Below, one piece after another: positions 1-6,130 of a stretch of DNA of 7,307 bases. Under the pieces are notes generated by a model. That model was not told the origin of the DNA, ran no database searches, and saw only the letters and a list, made by a program, of their open reading frames with translations. The translations under genes and the position numbers were made by a program. The stretch comes from Thermoproteota archaeon (lineage in GTDB: Archaea > Thermoproteota > Thermoprotei_A > Sulfolobales > Acidilobaceae), in NCBI GenBank assembly GCA_013152575.1, contig JAADGB010000030.1:1-7307 (forward strand). The letters run 5' to 3'. The number at the start of each line of letters is the position of its first letter. Within the stretch, counting starts at the first letter, position 1.

Positions 1-177
1 AGGGGATCAATTATAACGTTACTCGAGGATCCTGTGGTTAGAGTTGGAGACAGCCGCGTGAAGCTAAATGTAAGAGACTATTCAAGATCAGCTGAGATAA
101 TACAATTGAGGGATTATATCATCAGGCTAGCACCGCTCACGGTCGAGTCCTATCTCTGGGGTAGTGAGAGTTGGTAA
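1..177 (+). CDS. C-terminal end of an unidentified protein (5' truncated)
   Basis: Reading frame 1 is open from the first base to the TAA at 175-177 and gives 58 residues. It starts RGSIITLLEDPVVRVGDSRV and ends LTVESYLWGSESW. The piece alternates hydrophobic and polar residues, as expected for beta strands, and has no cysteine, metal motif or membrane segment. The closing strand (LAPLTVESYLW) resembles the last strand of the C-terminal beta-sandwich found in several archaeal glycoside hydrolases, but this is only an impression and I do not recognise the family. Its stop overlaps the TTG start of the nuclease gene by seven bases, so the two are probably co-transcribed. The start and most of the protein lie outside the window. 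Confidence 0.6.
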   Translation, partial: RGSIITLLEDPVVRVGDSRVKLNVRDYSRSAEIIQLRDYIIRLAPLTVESYLWGSESW

Positions 178-818
178 GCGGTAAAACGGCATGGAGAACA
201 AGCGAATCACTAGCAAGATACCTACTCGAAGACCTCGGATACAAGATCATTGATGTACACAAGAGGATCGAAGTCAACGGGGTTGAGATAGGGGAGGTCG
301 ATTTTGTAGCTGAGAAAGATGGAAAGATATACGCTATAGAGGTAAAGGCGGGGGCCGTAGATCTCAGCGGCGTACGACAAGCATACGTAAACGCCAAGCT
401 GATCAATGCGATACCTCTAGTTGTAGCGAGAGGGGCAGATGATAGAGCTAGGGAGCTAGCCACTAAGTTGGGCGTCGAGTTATTGCTAGTCCCAGACATA
501 GTATATGCCAGTGTAGATGACCTCTACATGATTGTCCGCGAGGCTATATTTGATGTAATAAACGAGTTCCTGAACCTACTTGACTACTGCGGTAAAATCG
601 AAGATAAAGACAGGGAAATACTGGAGGCAATCAGCAAAACTGATAATATTCGGGAGGCGTCCTCGATGCTAGACATCTCATTAGAAGATATGGCGAAAAA
701 CATTGCATCACTAAGAAAGAAAGGTATACTACCCAGAGGAAACTACAGGATCCTTAAACTAGCCTCACGCCTGTTGCTATATTGTTCTAGTAAGGAGAAG
801 AGTGTGCCCCGCCCCTGA
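171..818 (+). CDS. RecB-like PD-(D/E)XK nuclease with C-terminal helix-turn-helix-like region
   Basis: A 215-residue protein with a TTG start. The N-terminal half is a minimal restriction-endonuclease fold: helix around 8-22, strand 24-33, then GEVDFVAE with D44 and IEVKAG with E57 and K59, which together form the PD-(D/E)XK catalytic signature. A following helix carries RQAYVNA (Q70, Y72), like the Q-x-x-x-Y element of RecB-type nucleases. Residues 82-108 give the last strands (PLVVARG, VELLLVPD). Residues 145-200 look like a winged-helix segment (ILEAISKTDNIREASSMLDI, then LRKKGIL). Such proteins are known in archaea as predicted RecB-family nucleases; the substrate is unknown. The start overlaps the upstream stop by seven bases, with a GGGGT purine tract at 158-162 as possible ribosome binding site. 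The last codons overlap the folded element on the opposite strand. It could serve in repair or in defence; context does not decide. Confidence 0.8.
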   Translation: MVSGKTAWRTSESLARYLLEDLGYKIIDVHKRIEVNGVEIGEVDFVAEKDGKIYAIEVKAGAVDLSGVRQAYVNAKLINAIPLVVARGADDRARELATKLGVELLLVPDIVYASVDDLYMIVREAIFDVINEFLNLLDYCGKIEDKDREILEAISKTDNIREASSMLDISLEDMAKNIASLRKKGILPRGNYRILKLASRLLLYCSSKEKSVPRP

Positions 819-881
819 CGCCTCCGCCACATCCGTCCCCGTGACATCGGGGGTGTTCGCCGGAGGCTCTTTAGCGGGGCA
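803..881 (-). ncRNA. Candidate H/ACA-type guide RNA (pseudouridylation)
   Basis: By hand count this element is about 71% G+C, well above the flanking genes. Read on the minus strand from 881: lower stem GCCCCGC (880-874) pairs with GCGGGGC (812-806). The 5' loop arm is TAAAGAG (873-867). The upper stem CCTCCG (866-861) pairs with CGGAGG (826-821). An apical hairpin CCCCG/CGGGG (852-848, 841-837) has a 6-nt loop. The 3' loop arm is CGTCAGGG (820-813). ACA (805-803) follows the lower stem at once, 15 nt below the upper stem. Archaeal H/ACA guides need that 14-16 nt spacing, and the plus strand has AGC in the same place. The implied target is CCCUGACG-UN-CUCUUUA or a shorter core. It lies 21 nt after the nmd3 stop, so it could be processed from that mRNA or start from the AT-rich GATAATTATC at 898-907. 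No canonical K-turn is visible, and GA at 858-857 facing GG at 828-827 is a poor match. The alternative is a structured region between convergent genes. Confidence 0.5.
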
Positions 882-902
882 GCCCTGGCCAATCTAGGAT
901 AA

Positions 903-1634
903 TTATCGTTCACCAGTTATATCCTTCTGTCCACCGCCAACCCTTAGAACCAAGGTTTTCCTCGTCCTTCGTCTTCCAGAGGAGTCTATTCCCACGTATT
1001 CATATTCGGGTACAGTTATCTTTCCACCAGTTATTTTCGCTAACTCCTTAGCTACTTTACGCGCTGCCCCGGCATTGGTAAAGTACACGTCGAGCCCGTT
1101 TTTACCGGGAATTATATCGACTACCTGCTCGTATATCTCGAGTTTGCGTAGCACGCTCTCCACGAGCTTCTCTAGATACTCGGAGTCTGCTCCCCGAATC
1201 TGTAGAACCGTGTCATATTCTCCGCTTATCCTGGTCTTGCATAGCGGGCATATACTTGGACGTAGCCTGACAGTGATTGATTGATATCCTTGAATCGATC
1301 GTCCCCGATATACTCCTTTGAGGCTGAGCTTTACACGCGTACTCCAGTTAGGCAGGGTCTCATAGTCTATTGAAACTAGCACCACTCTCTCTATAGGTTC
1401 AACAGGTTTCGCTTTCTCAACCAAGTAAGCAGCTAGGGTCCCTATGGCTTCATCAAAACTTCGAACATGAATCCATCTCCCACCAATTCTTATGGAGCCA
1501 CAATATCTGCAAATAGTTGCTTCCGCCGTGCTGGGTATATCGGCTAACCCATAGGTCTCAGCGAAGCAACTACTACACACTCGCCCTACTAGGAAATCAA
1601 CTTGCCTGCCACATCGTGGACATGGAATCTTCAA
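903..1634 (-). CDS. nmd3: Nmd3-family 60S/50S ribosome assembly protein (archaeal Nmd3)
   Basis: Archaeal homologue of Nmd3, the adaptor that in eukaryotes binds the pre-60S subunit for export; in archaea a role in large-subunit maturation is presumed. The N-terminal half has the family's paired zinc-binding knuckles: CPRC, CSSC and CRYC within the first 50 residues, and CPLC near residue 133. The segment GEYDTVLQIRG and the later GLDVYFTNAGAARKVAKEL match the conserved core after the zinc region, and the protein ends in a basic strand (RRRTRKTLVLRV). An upstream GTG at 1644-1646 would add four residues (247 in all). I prefer the TTG at 1632-1634 (243 residues) because AGGTGGTG at 1648-1641 then sits as a ribosome binding site six bases upstream, whereas nothing similar precedes the GTG. 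It follows fau-1 after about 50 bases with no clear promoter, so the two are probably in one operon. Confidence 0.88.
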   Translation of the reverse strand: MKIPCPRCGRQVDFLVGRVCSSCFAETYGLADIPSTAEATICRYCGSIRIGGRWIHVRSFDEAIGTLAAYLVEKAKPVEPIERVVLVSIDYETLPNWSTRVKLSLKGVYRGRSIQGYQSITVRLRPSICPLCKTRISGEYDTVLQIRGADSEYLEKLVESVLRKLEIYEQVVDIIPGKNGLDVYFTNAGAARKVAKELAKITGGKITVPEYEYVGIDSSGRRRTRKTLVLRVGGGQKDITGER

Positions 1635-1684
1635 TCCTTGCACCACCTGGTAGGATTCACAGGAAAGGTAATAGCTAGGAGTAA

Positions 1685-3091
1685 CTAGGGATACGTGGAT
1701 GAGAGTTTTCTCTTCAAGTACTGTGCCGTTTCAATTGCCTGCTTGTAAAGGCTTGGGCTCACTAGTCCCAGTTCGGAGGCTTTTTCCAACTCTTCAGCAT
1801 CTATTATTTCTGGCTCCTTCCCAGGTTTCTTTACAACGTCAATGTACAAGTCGAAGTATTTGACTCTGCTTGGGCCGATCTCTACTGGCGTGTTTATGTT
1901 CGCGTAAACTCCAAGTAGGCTTCCTGAGGGTGTATAGTATTCGTGGATAATGTACCATTCTCCAGTTCTAACCTTGGTCTTCACCATGTCTCCCGGTCTC
2001 TTCTCCACGCCCAACCCGTCGAGTACGCCTCTACTCTTTAACTTCTTAGAGATCTCCAACACTACTTGCTCCCCTTCCAGCCTAACCGTGTCTACATGAT
2101 ATCTGCCAAGCGTGATGACTTCTCCATCCGGCTTGTGGTGTTCTAATACGATGAAACGCCCGAGATCACGTTTAGCAAAATAGTATTCGATACCATACCC
2201 CTTAACGTCTCCTCCAATCGATAATTGGGTCTCCGCGCAATCCACTAGCATTGAAGACTCGTCGCCGAAGGACTTCAGGGAATGATGCCTGTCTATGGTC
2301 GGCGTTACCGTCCTCCTTACCTCGTCTAGATACTCTTTGGTAGAGCTCGGTAGGCCCAGTATTCCAATGAACTCTCCTCTCCTAACTATTCTTTCCTCAC
2401 TGCTTATTGGAGTAGACTCAAGCCTCTCCAGTTCCTCTAGTAGAGACTTCACTTCGTTCTCTATTTGAGATGGCTGTGCGAGTTTCGCACCGCTTCGGAA
2501 ATGAACGTGGTTGTTTGAGAGATCTATAATGCCCTGTAATAGTGAGAGGAGCGTTGATTTCACCTCATCGTTACGTATGTGCTCGCTAAAAGTTACTCCA
2601 GAGCCTGGCCTGGTTATTATCACGTGTTGGCCAACAACTTTCAAAATATCTTTAACTATTATTTTTCTTGCTTTCTCAAGGGATTCTCTTACAACAGTAA
2701 CCCTAACCCTGTCACCTTTACTTGGACATCCATCGGAGTCAAGCAGCGCTTCAACACCGTCTGGACCCTTTACAATGCAGTCCCCCATGCTTACCCCGTC
2801 GAAGACCGTGTACAAGCCGAGGGATCCTCTCCTCGCAATAACATAGGGCAACTCCTCAATGAGAGTGTTGAAAACGGACTCGCCAGCATCCCATGGGTAA
2901 CCTATAACAAGTAGGTAGTCTAGTTTCCTCTCAAGACTCTTCACGGTTACTTCGGGAGTCCTCTGGCTAGGTATAATTGGTAGCCTATTCAAGAGCACTT
3001 TACTGACATCTGATAGTAGGAAGCCCTTCTTGTGTAGCAATAGGCTTAGGGCGGTTGCATAGATACCTCTAACTCTAACCGTGTATAGCAA
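1685..3091 (-). CDS. fau-1: FAU-1, archaeal RNase E/G-like ribonuclease (AU-rich RNA binding, pre-5S rRNA processing)
   Basis: The 468 residues match the usual FAU-1 length of about 470. Pyrococcus FAU-1 binds AU-rich RNA and takes part in 5S rRNA maturation; the family combines an RNase E/G-like N-terminal part with a C-terminal DUF402 domain. Visible landmarks: the opening VRVRGIYATAL; an S1/OB-like segment around 85-135 (GLYTVFDGVSMGDCIVKGP to GDRVRVTV); RHHSLKSFGD followed by VDCAE around 268-286; and a clear DUF402 domain from about 370, with EWYIIHEYYTPSG, GVYANINTPVEI, FDLYIDVV and EIIDAEELEKA. The start is the TTG at 3089-3091, supported because the conserved N-terminus begins there; the out-of-frame ATG seven bases upstream does not lead into it. 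The ribosome binding site is weak. It follows UPF0147 after 28 bases and precedes nmd3, so it sits in a ribosome-biogenesis operon. Confidence 0.88.
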   Translation of the reverse strand: MLYTVRVRGIYATALSLLLHKKGFLLSDVSKVLLNRLPIIPSQRTPEVTVKSLERKLDYLLVIGYPWDAGESVFNTLIEELPYVIARRGSLGLYTVFDGVSMGDCIVKGPDGVEALLDSDGCPSKGDRVRVTVVRESLEKARKIIVKDILKVVGQHVIITRPGSGVTFSEHIRNDEVKSTLLSLLQGIIDLSNNHVHFRSGAKLAQPSQIENEVKSLLEELERLESTPISSEERIVRRGEFIGILGLPSSTKEYLDEVRRTVTPTIDRHHSLKSFGDESSMLVDCAETQLSIGGDVKGYGIEYYFAKRDLGRFIVLEHHKPDGEVITLGRYHVDTVRLEGEQVVLEISKKLKSRGVLDGLGVEKRPGDMVKTKVRTGEWYIIHEYYTPSGSLLGVYANINTPVEIGPSRVKYFDLYIDVVKKPGKEPEIIDAEELEKASELGLVSPSLYKQAIETAQYLKRKLSSTYP

Positions 3092-3119
3092 TTCTCATGC
3101 CCCGGCCTTTTACCCAGGG

Positions 3120-3389
3120 CTAGTCTCTTACAGTCTCCAGTATGCTTATCGCCTGCCATATTCTTGTCCTCGCATGGAAAGGCATGTTCGGGTCCTGGCT
3201 CACCTCGTCTAACGCGCTTATCGCGTTGGCTGCCCTAACGGCTGGCGATAGCTTCAGGTCTCTGAGATATTGCAATGCATTAGCTGCAGCTCTCCTGATA
3301 TTCCTTGGGACACCCGTATCGTTGACTATGCTGGCGAGAATGCTCATGGCCATCCTTATCTTCGCCTCGTTATCTATAGGCGCCGCCAT
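3120..3389 (-). CDS. UPF0147 family protein (conserved archaeal helical protein)
   Basis: An 89-residue, almost wholly alpha-helical protein of the archaea-wide UPF0147 family, whose molecular role is not established. The family signature is plain: NDTGVPRNIRRAA, LSPAVRAANAISALDEVSQD, and the C-terminal DPNMPFHARTRIWQAISILE. The frame is also open to an ATG at 3411-3413 (97 residues). I prefer the ATG at 3387-3389, because GGGGTGGTG at 3401-3393 is a strong ribosome binding site six bases before it and because family members start about ten residues before the first helix. It is the first gene of the leftward operon UPF0147, fau-1, nmd3. A TATA-like element at 3444-3451 would place the transcript start near 3420. 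Its position ahead of an rRNA-processing nuclease and a ribosome assembly factor suggests, but does not show, a ribosome-related function. Confidence 0.9.
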   Translation of the reverse strand: MAAPIDNEAKIRMAMSILASIVNDTGVPRNIRRAAANALQYLRDLKLSPAVRAANAISALDEVSQDPNMPFHARTRIWQAISILETVRD

Positions 3390-3443
3390 CGACACCACCC
3401 CAATTATACGCATAGAATCATGGTACCCCCAGAGAATATTAGA

Positions 3444-3451
3444 GTATATAG
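3444..3451. promoter_or_regulatory. TATA-like element in the divergent intergenic region
   Basis: GTATATAG lies between the divergent UPF0147 and GNAT-like genes and contains the palindromic hexamer TATATA. Counting about 25 bases in each direction puts transcript starts near 3420 (leftward) and 3474 (rightward), each shortly before a gene start. TBP binding to a palindromic TATA can be read both ways, with direction set by the flanking TFB recognition element. The purine tract ATTAGAG just left of it favours rightward transcription. A second AT-rich stretch (AATATT, 3435-3440) could serve the other direction. The spacing is the only support. Confidence 0.4.
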
Positions 3452-3490
3452 CATGAACCGGTACTGCCTTGTATACATGGGAGTTGTAAA

Positions 3491-4378
3491 TTGAGCGGAG
3501 AATTGATCGTGAGGAGACTCTCAGATCCTAAAGAGTTCGAAGAAGCCGTAGAGGTTCAAAAGAAAGCGTGGAGAATGGATGACTATCGTGAAGCGGCTCC
3601 GGCCCACCTCCTCCGTGCACTAGCAGATAACGGAGGCCTAGTACTCGGTGCATTCATAGGAGAGAAACTCGTGGGAGTATCCTATGGGTGGCCTGCAGGC
3701 TACTACTTCTATAGTCACGCAACTGGTGTAGTGGAGGACGTTAAGTATAGAGGAGTCGGCTTTAAGCTGAAAACGGCTCAGCGTGAAGAAGTCATAAAGA
3801 CTTATGGAGTGAGCCTCGCGAAGTGGACATTTGACCCCTTACAAAGCCTTAATTCTAGGTTTAACCTCGCGAGGCTCGGAGTCATCAGTAGAGAGTACGT
3901 GGTTAACTACTACGGTGAGATAAAAGACAAGATCAACCGGGGCCTAGGCTCCGATAGAGTGAAAGCGGAATGGTGGTTGACGAGTAACAGGGTTGCAGAG
4001 AGAATCGCTAGGAAAGTAAAACCATGTCTCAGGAAGATGAAAGAACTAAACCCGGTAGCTGCCTATGGCGTGGATTACGTGGACGGTGTCCCCGTACCAG
4101 GCGAGAGGAACAAGGAGGACAGACTCTTATCAACAGATCTCGTTCTGGTCCCTATACCGAGAGACATATCCGCCATAAGAGACGTGAATAGAGACCTAGC
4201 TATCAGGTGGCGCGAGGCCACAAGATGGGCCTACAGCCTCCTGATAGGTGAAGGATACATTCTTGTCGATAATGTCGAGGGAGGCATAGGCTATACACTA
4301 AACGTCCTCTGGAGGGTCCCTCTGAGCAGAGTACTGTCAGGACCAGAGCCCTGGAGAGAATGCGGTGAAACAAGTTGA
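3491..4378 (+). CDS. GNAT-like predicted acetyltransferase (COG3375-type)
   Basis: A 295-residue protein with an N-terminal GNAT fold. Residues 5-110 show the expected order: strand (LIVRRL), helices, VLGAFIGEKLVGVSYGWP, SHATGVVEDVKYRGVGFKLK, then a helix with TAQREEVI. KYRGVGFKLK stands where GNAT enzymes have the acetyl-CoA pyrophosphate loop; R87 and G90 are kept, but the usual last Gly/Ala is K92. KWTFDPLQSLNSRFNLARLG is the hallmark of the uncharacterised COG3375 group, found in archaea and bacteria. The C-terminal half (about 165-290) is specific to this group. No substrate can be assigned. The TTG start has GGGAG at 3479-3483 seven bases upstream. An ATG at 3477-3479 opens only a five-codon frame ending at 3494. 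The stop overlaps the start of the aldo/keto reductase gene by three bases. Confidence 0.75.
   Translation: MSGELIVRRLSDPKEFEEAVEVQKKAWRMDDYREAAPAHLLRALADNGGLVLGAFIGEKLVGVSYGWPAGYYFYSHATGVVEDVKYRGVGFKLKTAQREEVIKTYGVSLAKWTFDPLQSLNSRFNLARLGVISREYVVNYYGEIKDKINRGLGSDRVKAEWWLTSNRVAERIARKVKPCLRKMKELNPVAAYGVDYVDGVPVPGERNKEDRLLSTDLVLVPIPRDISAIRDVNRDLAIRWREATRWAYSLLIGEGYILVDNVEGGIGYTLNVLWRVPLSRVLSGPEPWRECGETS
4364..4368 (+). promoter_or_regulatory. Ribosome binding site GGTGA for the aldo/keto reductase gene
   Basis: GGTGA lies within the last codons of the GNAT-like gene, six bases before the TTG at 4375-4377. It fixes that rare start codon and, with the TTGA stop/start overlap, points to translational coupling. 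Confidence 0.7.
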
Positions 4379-5361
4379 AAACAAGGATGCTGGGACCCCT
4401 ACGAGTATCGTCGATAGGACTGGGATTATGGCAACTTGGATCACCCAGCTGGGGCACACGGAATCTATCCAACGCCATCGATATTATTCGCGAAGCCATT
4501 GAACACAACATTAACTTCTTTGATACCGCCGAGGTTTATGGATGGGGTAAAAGCGAGAAACTCCTCGGCGACGCACTAAAGGAGCTCGGAGTAGGTGACG
4601 ATGTAATAATAGCGACGAAGGTCGCAGGATTCAGATCCATGCCTTACTTCATTAGAAAAGCCGCTCAAGCTTCGAAGAGAAGACTATCTAGAACACCTGA
4701 CTTGATCCAATACCACTGGCCACCGCCTCACCATACACCTCTATGCAAAGCCCTAAGAGGATTAGAAAAACTCGTAGACGAAGGACTAACACACTATATA
4801 GGACTGTCAAACTTCGACAGTAAGCTACTAGCCCACTCCCTCTCATGCTTCCATAAGCACGAACCCATAAGCCTTCAAATCCAATACAACCTAGCCTACA
4901 GAGCCCCTGAAAACAACCTGATACCCATGGCTAAAGAAAAGGGATTAGCAATAATCGCCTGGAGTCCGGTTGCCAAAGGAGCATTAGCAGGGGCCCGCAA
5001 GGCGACGACAAGGGCTCAGAAAACAGACAAGCTGTTCAAAATAGCATCTTCCGATGAGAAACTACAGAGTGCTTTGAGGAGTGTCGCCGAGAAGTACAAC
5101 GCGACTCTGTCCCAAGTCTCACTAGCATGGTTGATTGCGAAGAATGCTATCCCAATACCTGGTACTAGGAGAAAAGAGAGAATAATCGAATACTCTAAGG
5201 CAATGGATCTTTCACTAACCCAAGAGGACATACAGTTCCTTGACGAAGCCAGCAAGTCCTATGTTACAAGGTGGGGCAGAGACTACAATCTATTACAGTG
5301 GCTCAGACTAGTACCATCACCTATACAATACCTATTCATTAGAGCCACAGGAGGAGTGTAA
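4375..5361 (+). CDS. Aldo/keto reductase family oxidoreductase
   Basis: A 328-residue NAD(P)H-dependent oxidoreductase of the aldo/keto reductase superfamily, a cytosolic (beta/alpha)8 barrel. The catalytic tetrad is complete: D50 (FFDTAEVYG), Y55, K82 (IIATKV) and H114 (IQYHWP). Other family marks are GLGLWQLG near the N-terminus, YIGLSNF at 141-147, LQIQYNLAYR, the cofactor-loop AWSPVAKGALAG, and the final AIPIPGTRRKERIIE that binds the cofactor's 2'-phosphate region. Length and order fit the bacterial/archaeal general-stress-protein-69-like branch. The substrate (aldehyde, ketone or sugar) cannot be read from sequence. The TTG start is set by GGTGA six bases upstream and overlaps the GNAT-like gene stop, so both are made from one transcript. 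The stop TAA is followed at once by ATG (TAATG, 5359-5363), but that frame runs only nine codons to 5390. Confidence 0.9.
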   Translation: MKTRMLGPLRVSSIGLGLWQLGSPSWGTRNLSNAIDIIREAIEHNINFFDTAEVYGWGKSEKLLGDALKELGVGDDVIIATKVAGFRSMPYFIRKAAQASKRRLSRTPDLIQYHWPPPHHTPLCKALRGLEKLVDEGLTHYIGLSNFDSKLLAHSLSCFHKHEPISLQIQYNLAYRAPENNLIPMAKEKGLAIIAWSPVAKGALAGARKATTRAQKTDKLFKIASSDEKLQSALRSVAEKYNATLSQVSLAWLIAKNAIPIPGTRRKERIIEYSKAMDLSLTQEDIQFLDEASKSYVTRWGRDYNLLQWLRLVPSPIQYLFIRATGGV

Positions 5362-5380
5362 TGCGTATCCATGACAAGGC

Positions 5381-5388
5381 TATATTAT
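5381..5388 (+). promoter_or_regulatory. Putative TATA box for the HPS-like gene
   Basis: TATATTAT sits in the 63-base gap between the aldo/keto reductase and HPS-like genes. A start of transcription about 25 bases on, near 5410, would leave a short leader with the GGTG ribosome binding site at 5413-5416, eight bases before the TTG at 5425. This suggests the metabolic pair HPS-like/ArfB-like can be transcribed apart from the upstream genes. Confidence 0.4.
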
Positions 5389-5424
5389 AACTACACCACG
5401 ATATGGAGACATGGTGTACTATAA

Positions 5425-6129
5425 TTGGTCGAATATCAGGTTCCAGGAAAACTAGGTGAAAAACTAGAGGAATGCGGTGTCCTCCTCCAGGTCGCACTAG
5501 ATTTGACGAGTATCGGCGATGCATTAAACATTGGTTACCACTCGCTAGTGAGTCCCGCAGTAATCTTAGAGGCGGGAACACCGCTCGTAAAAGTCGAGGG
5601 TTTAAAGGAGTCTGCACTCCTCAAGGCACTTCCACAGGAGCCCGTCGTTGTCGCCGACCTGAAGACGTTCGATACTGGCAGGCTAGAAGTCTCACTCGCC
5701 GCGAAGTACGGGTTTGATGCATCCTCTGTACTCTCCCTAGCTCCTGAGGAGACTATCATGGAGGCCGTTGAAGCCGCGAACGACCACGGTATAGCTCTAT
5801 ACGGGGACTTGATAGGTCACTCGAACCCGTATGAAGGAGCAAAGAAGCTACGCGAGCTAGGAGTCCATATAGCACTACTACACATTGGAATAGATGTTCA
5901 AAAGAAATTGGGCATCACTGCAGGCCAAATGGAGGATTTAATCAGAAAGATCAAAGAAGTGTTTAAAGGTCCAGTCGCCGTGGCTGGCGGAATAAAGCCC
6001 GATGAAACGGAACGTCTAGCCAAAGCAGGCGCCGACATCATCATCATCGGCTCAGCGATAACCAAGGCAAAGAATCCAAGGCAAGCCGCCGTAACGGCTG
6101 TCAGGAATATGAGGCCAAGGTGCCTCTGA
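5425..6129 (+). CDS. hps: 3-hexulose-6-phosphate synthase-like protein (HUMPS/OMPDC superfamily)
   Basis: A 234-residue (beta/alpha)8 barrel of the orotidine-phosphate-decarboxylase superfamily, HPS type. HPS interconverts formaldehyde plus ribulose 5-phosphate and hexulose 6-phosphate; archaea lacking the oxidative pentose phosphate route use it in reverse to make ribulose 5-phosphate. Marks: LQVALDL (D26), LEAGTPLVKVEG (E49), the DxKxxD active-site motif DLKTFDTG (D78, K80, D83), GDLIGHSNP, LLHIGID (H153), and the phosphate-binding VAVAGGIKPD and IIIIGSAITKAKNP. About 20 residues precede LQVALDL, longer than most stand-alone HPS enzymes. No fused or adjacent 6-phospho-3-hexuloisomerase is present here. 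Orotidine decarboxylase proper is less likely because of the GTPLVK and GDLIGH blocks. The TTG start has GGTG eight bases upstream. The gene ends one base before the ArfB-like gene, so they form an operon. Confidence 0.8.
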   Translation: MVEYQVPGKLGEKLEECGVLLQVALDLTSIGDALNIGYHSLVSPAVILEAGTPLVKVEGLKESALLKALPQEPVVVADLKTFDTGRLEVSLAAKYGFDASSVLSLAPEETIMEAVEAANDHGIALYGDLIGHSNPYEGAKKLRELGVHIALLHIGIDVQKKLGITAGQMEDLIRKIKEVFKGPVAVAGGIKPDETERLAKAGADIIIIGSAITKAKNPRQAAVTAVRNMRPRCL

Positions 6130-6130
6130 A

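Noticed and set aside
803..881. The same palindrome read on the plus strand, as a guide RNA or terminator of the nuclease gene
   Set aside because: The plus strand has AGC, not ACA, after the lower stem. Archaeal terminators are T-runs, and none follows here.
2113..2160. GTGATGA followed by CGATGA on the plus strand, like boxes C and C' of a C/D sRNA, antisense within fau-1
   Set aside because: There is no CTGA box D or D' at suitable spacing, and the bases are accounted for by conserved fau-1 codons.
2511..2914. Two overlapping plus-strand frames opposite fau-1
   Set aside because: They are shadows of the conserved FAU-1 reading frame with no protein-like features.
3411..3413. Upstream ATG as start of UPF0147
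   Set aside because: The eight added residues are not part of the family and there is no ribosome binding site before it. It remains possible for a leaderless transcript starting near 3420.
3142..3456. Plus-strand open frame opposite UPF0147
   Set aside because: It is a shadow of a clear, conserved minus-strand gene and has no ribosome binding site or recognisable domain.
5361..5390. Nine-codon frame starting with the ATG that overlaps the aldo/keto reductase stop (TAATG), preceded by GGAGTG
   Set aside because: It is too short to support as a gene, its end lies within the proposed TATA box, and nothing shows it is translated.
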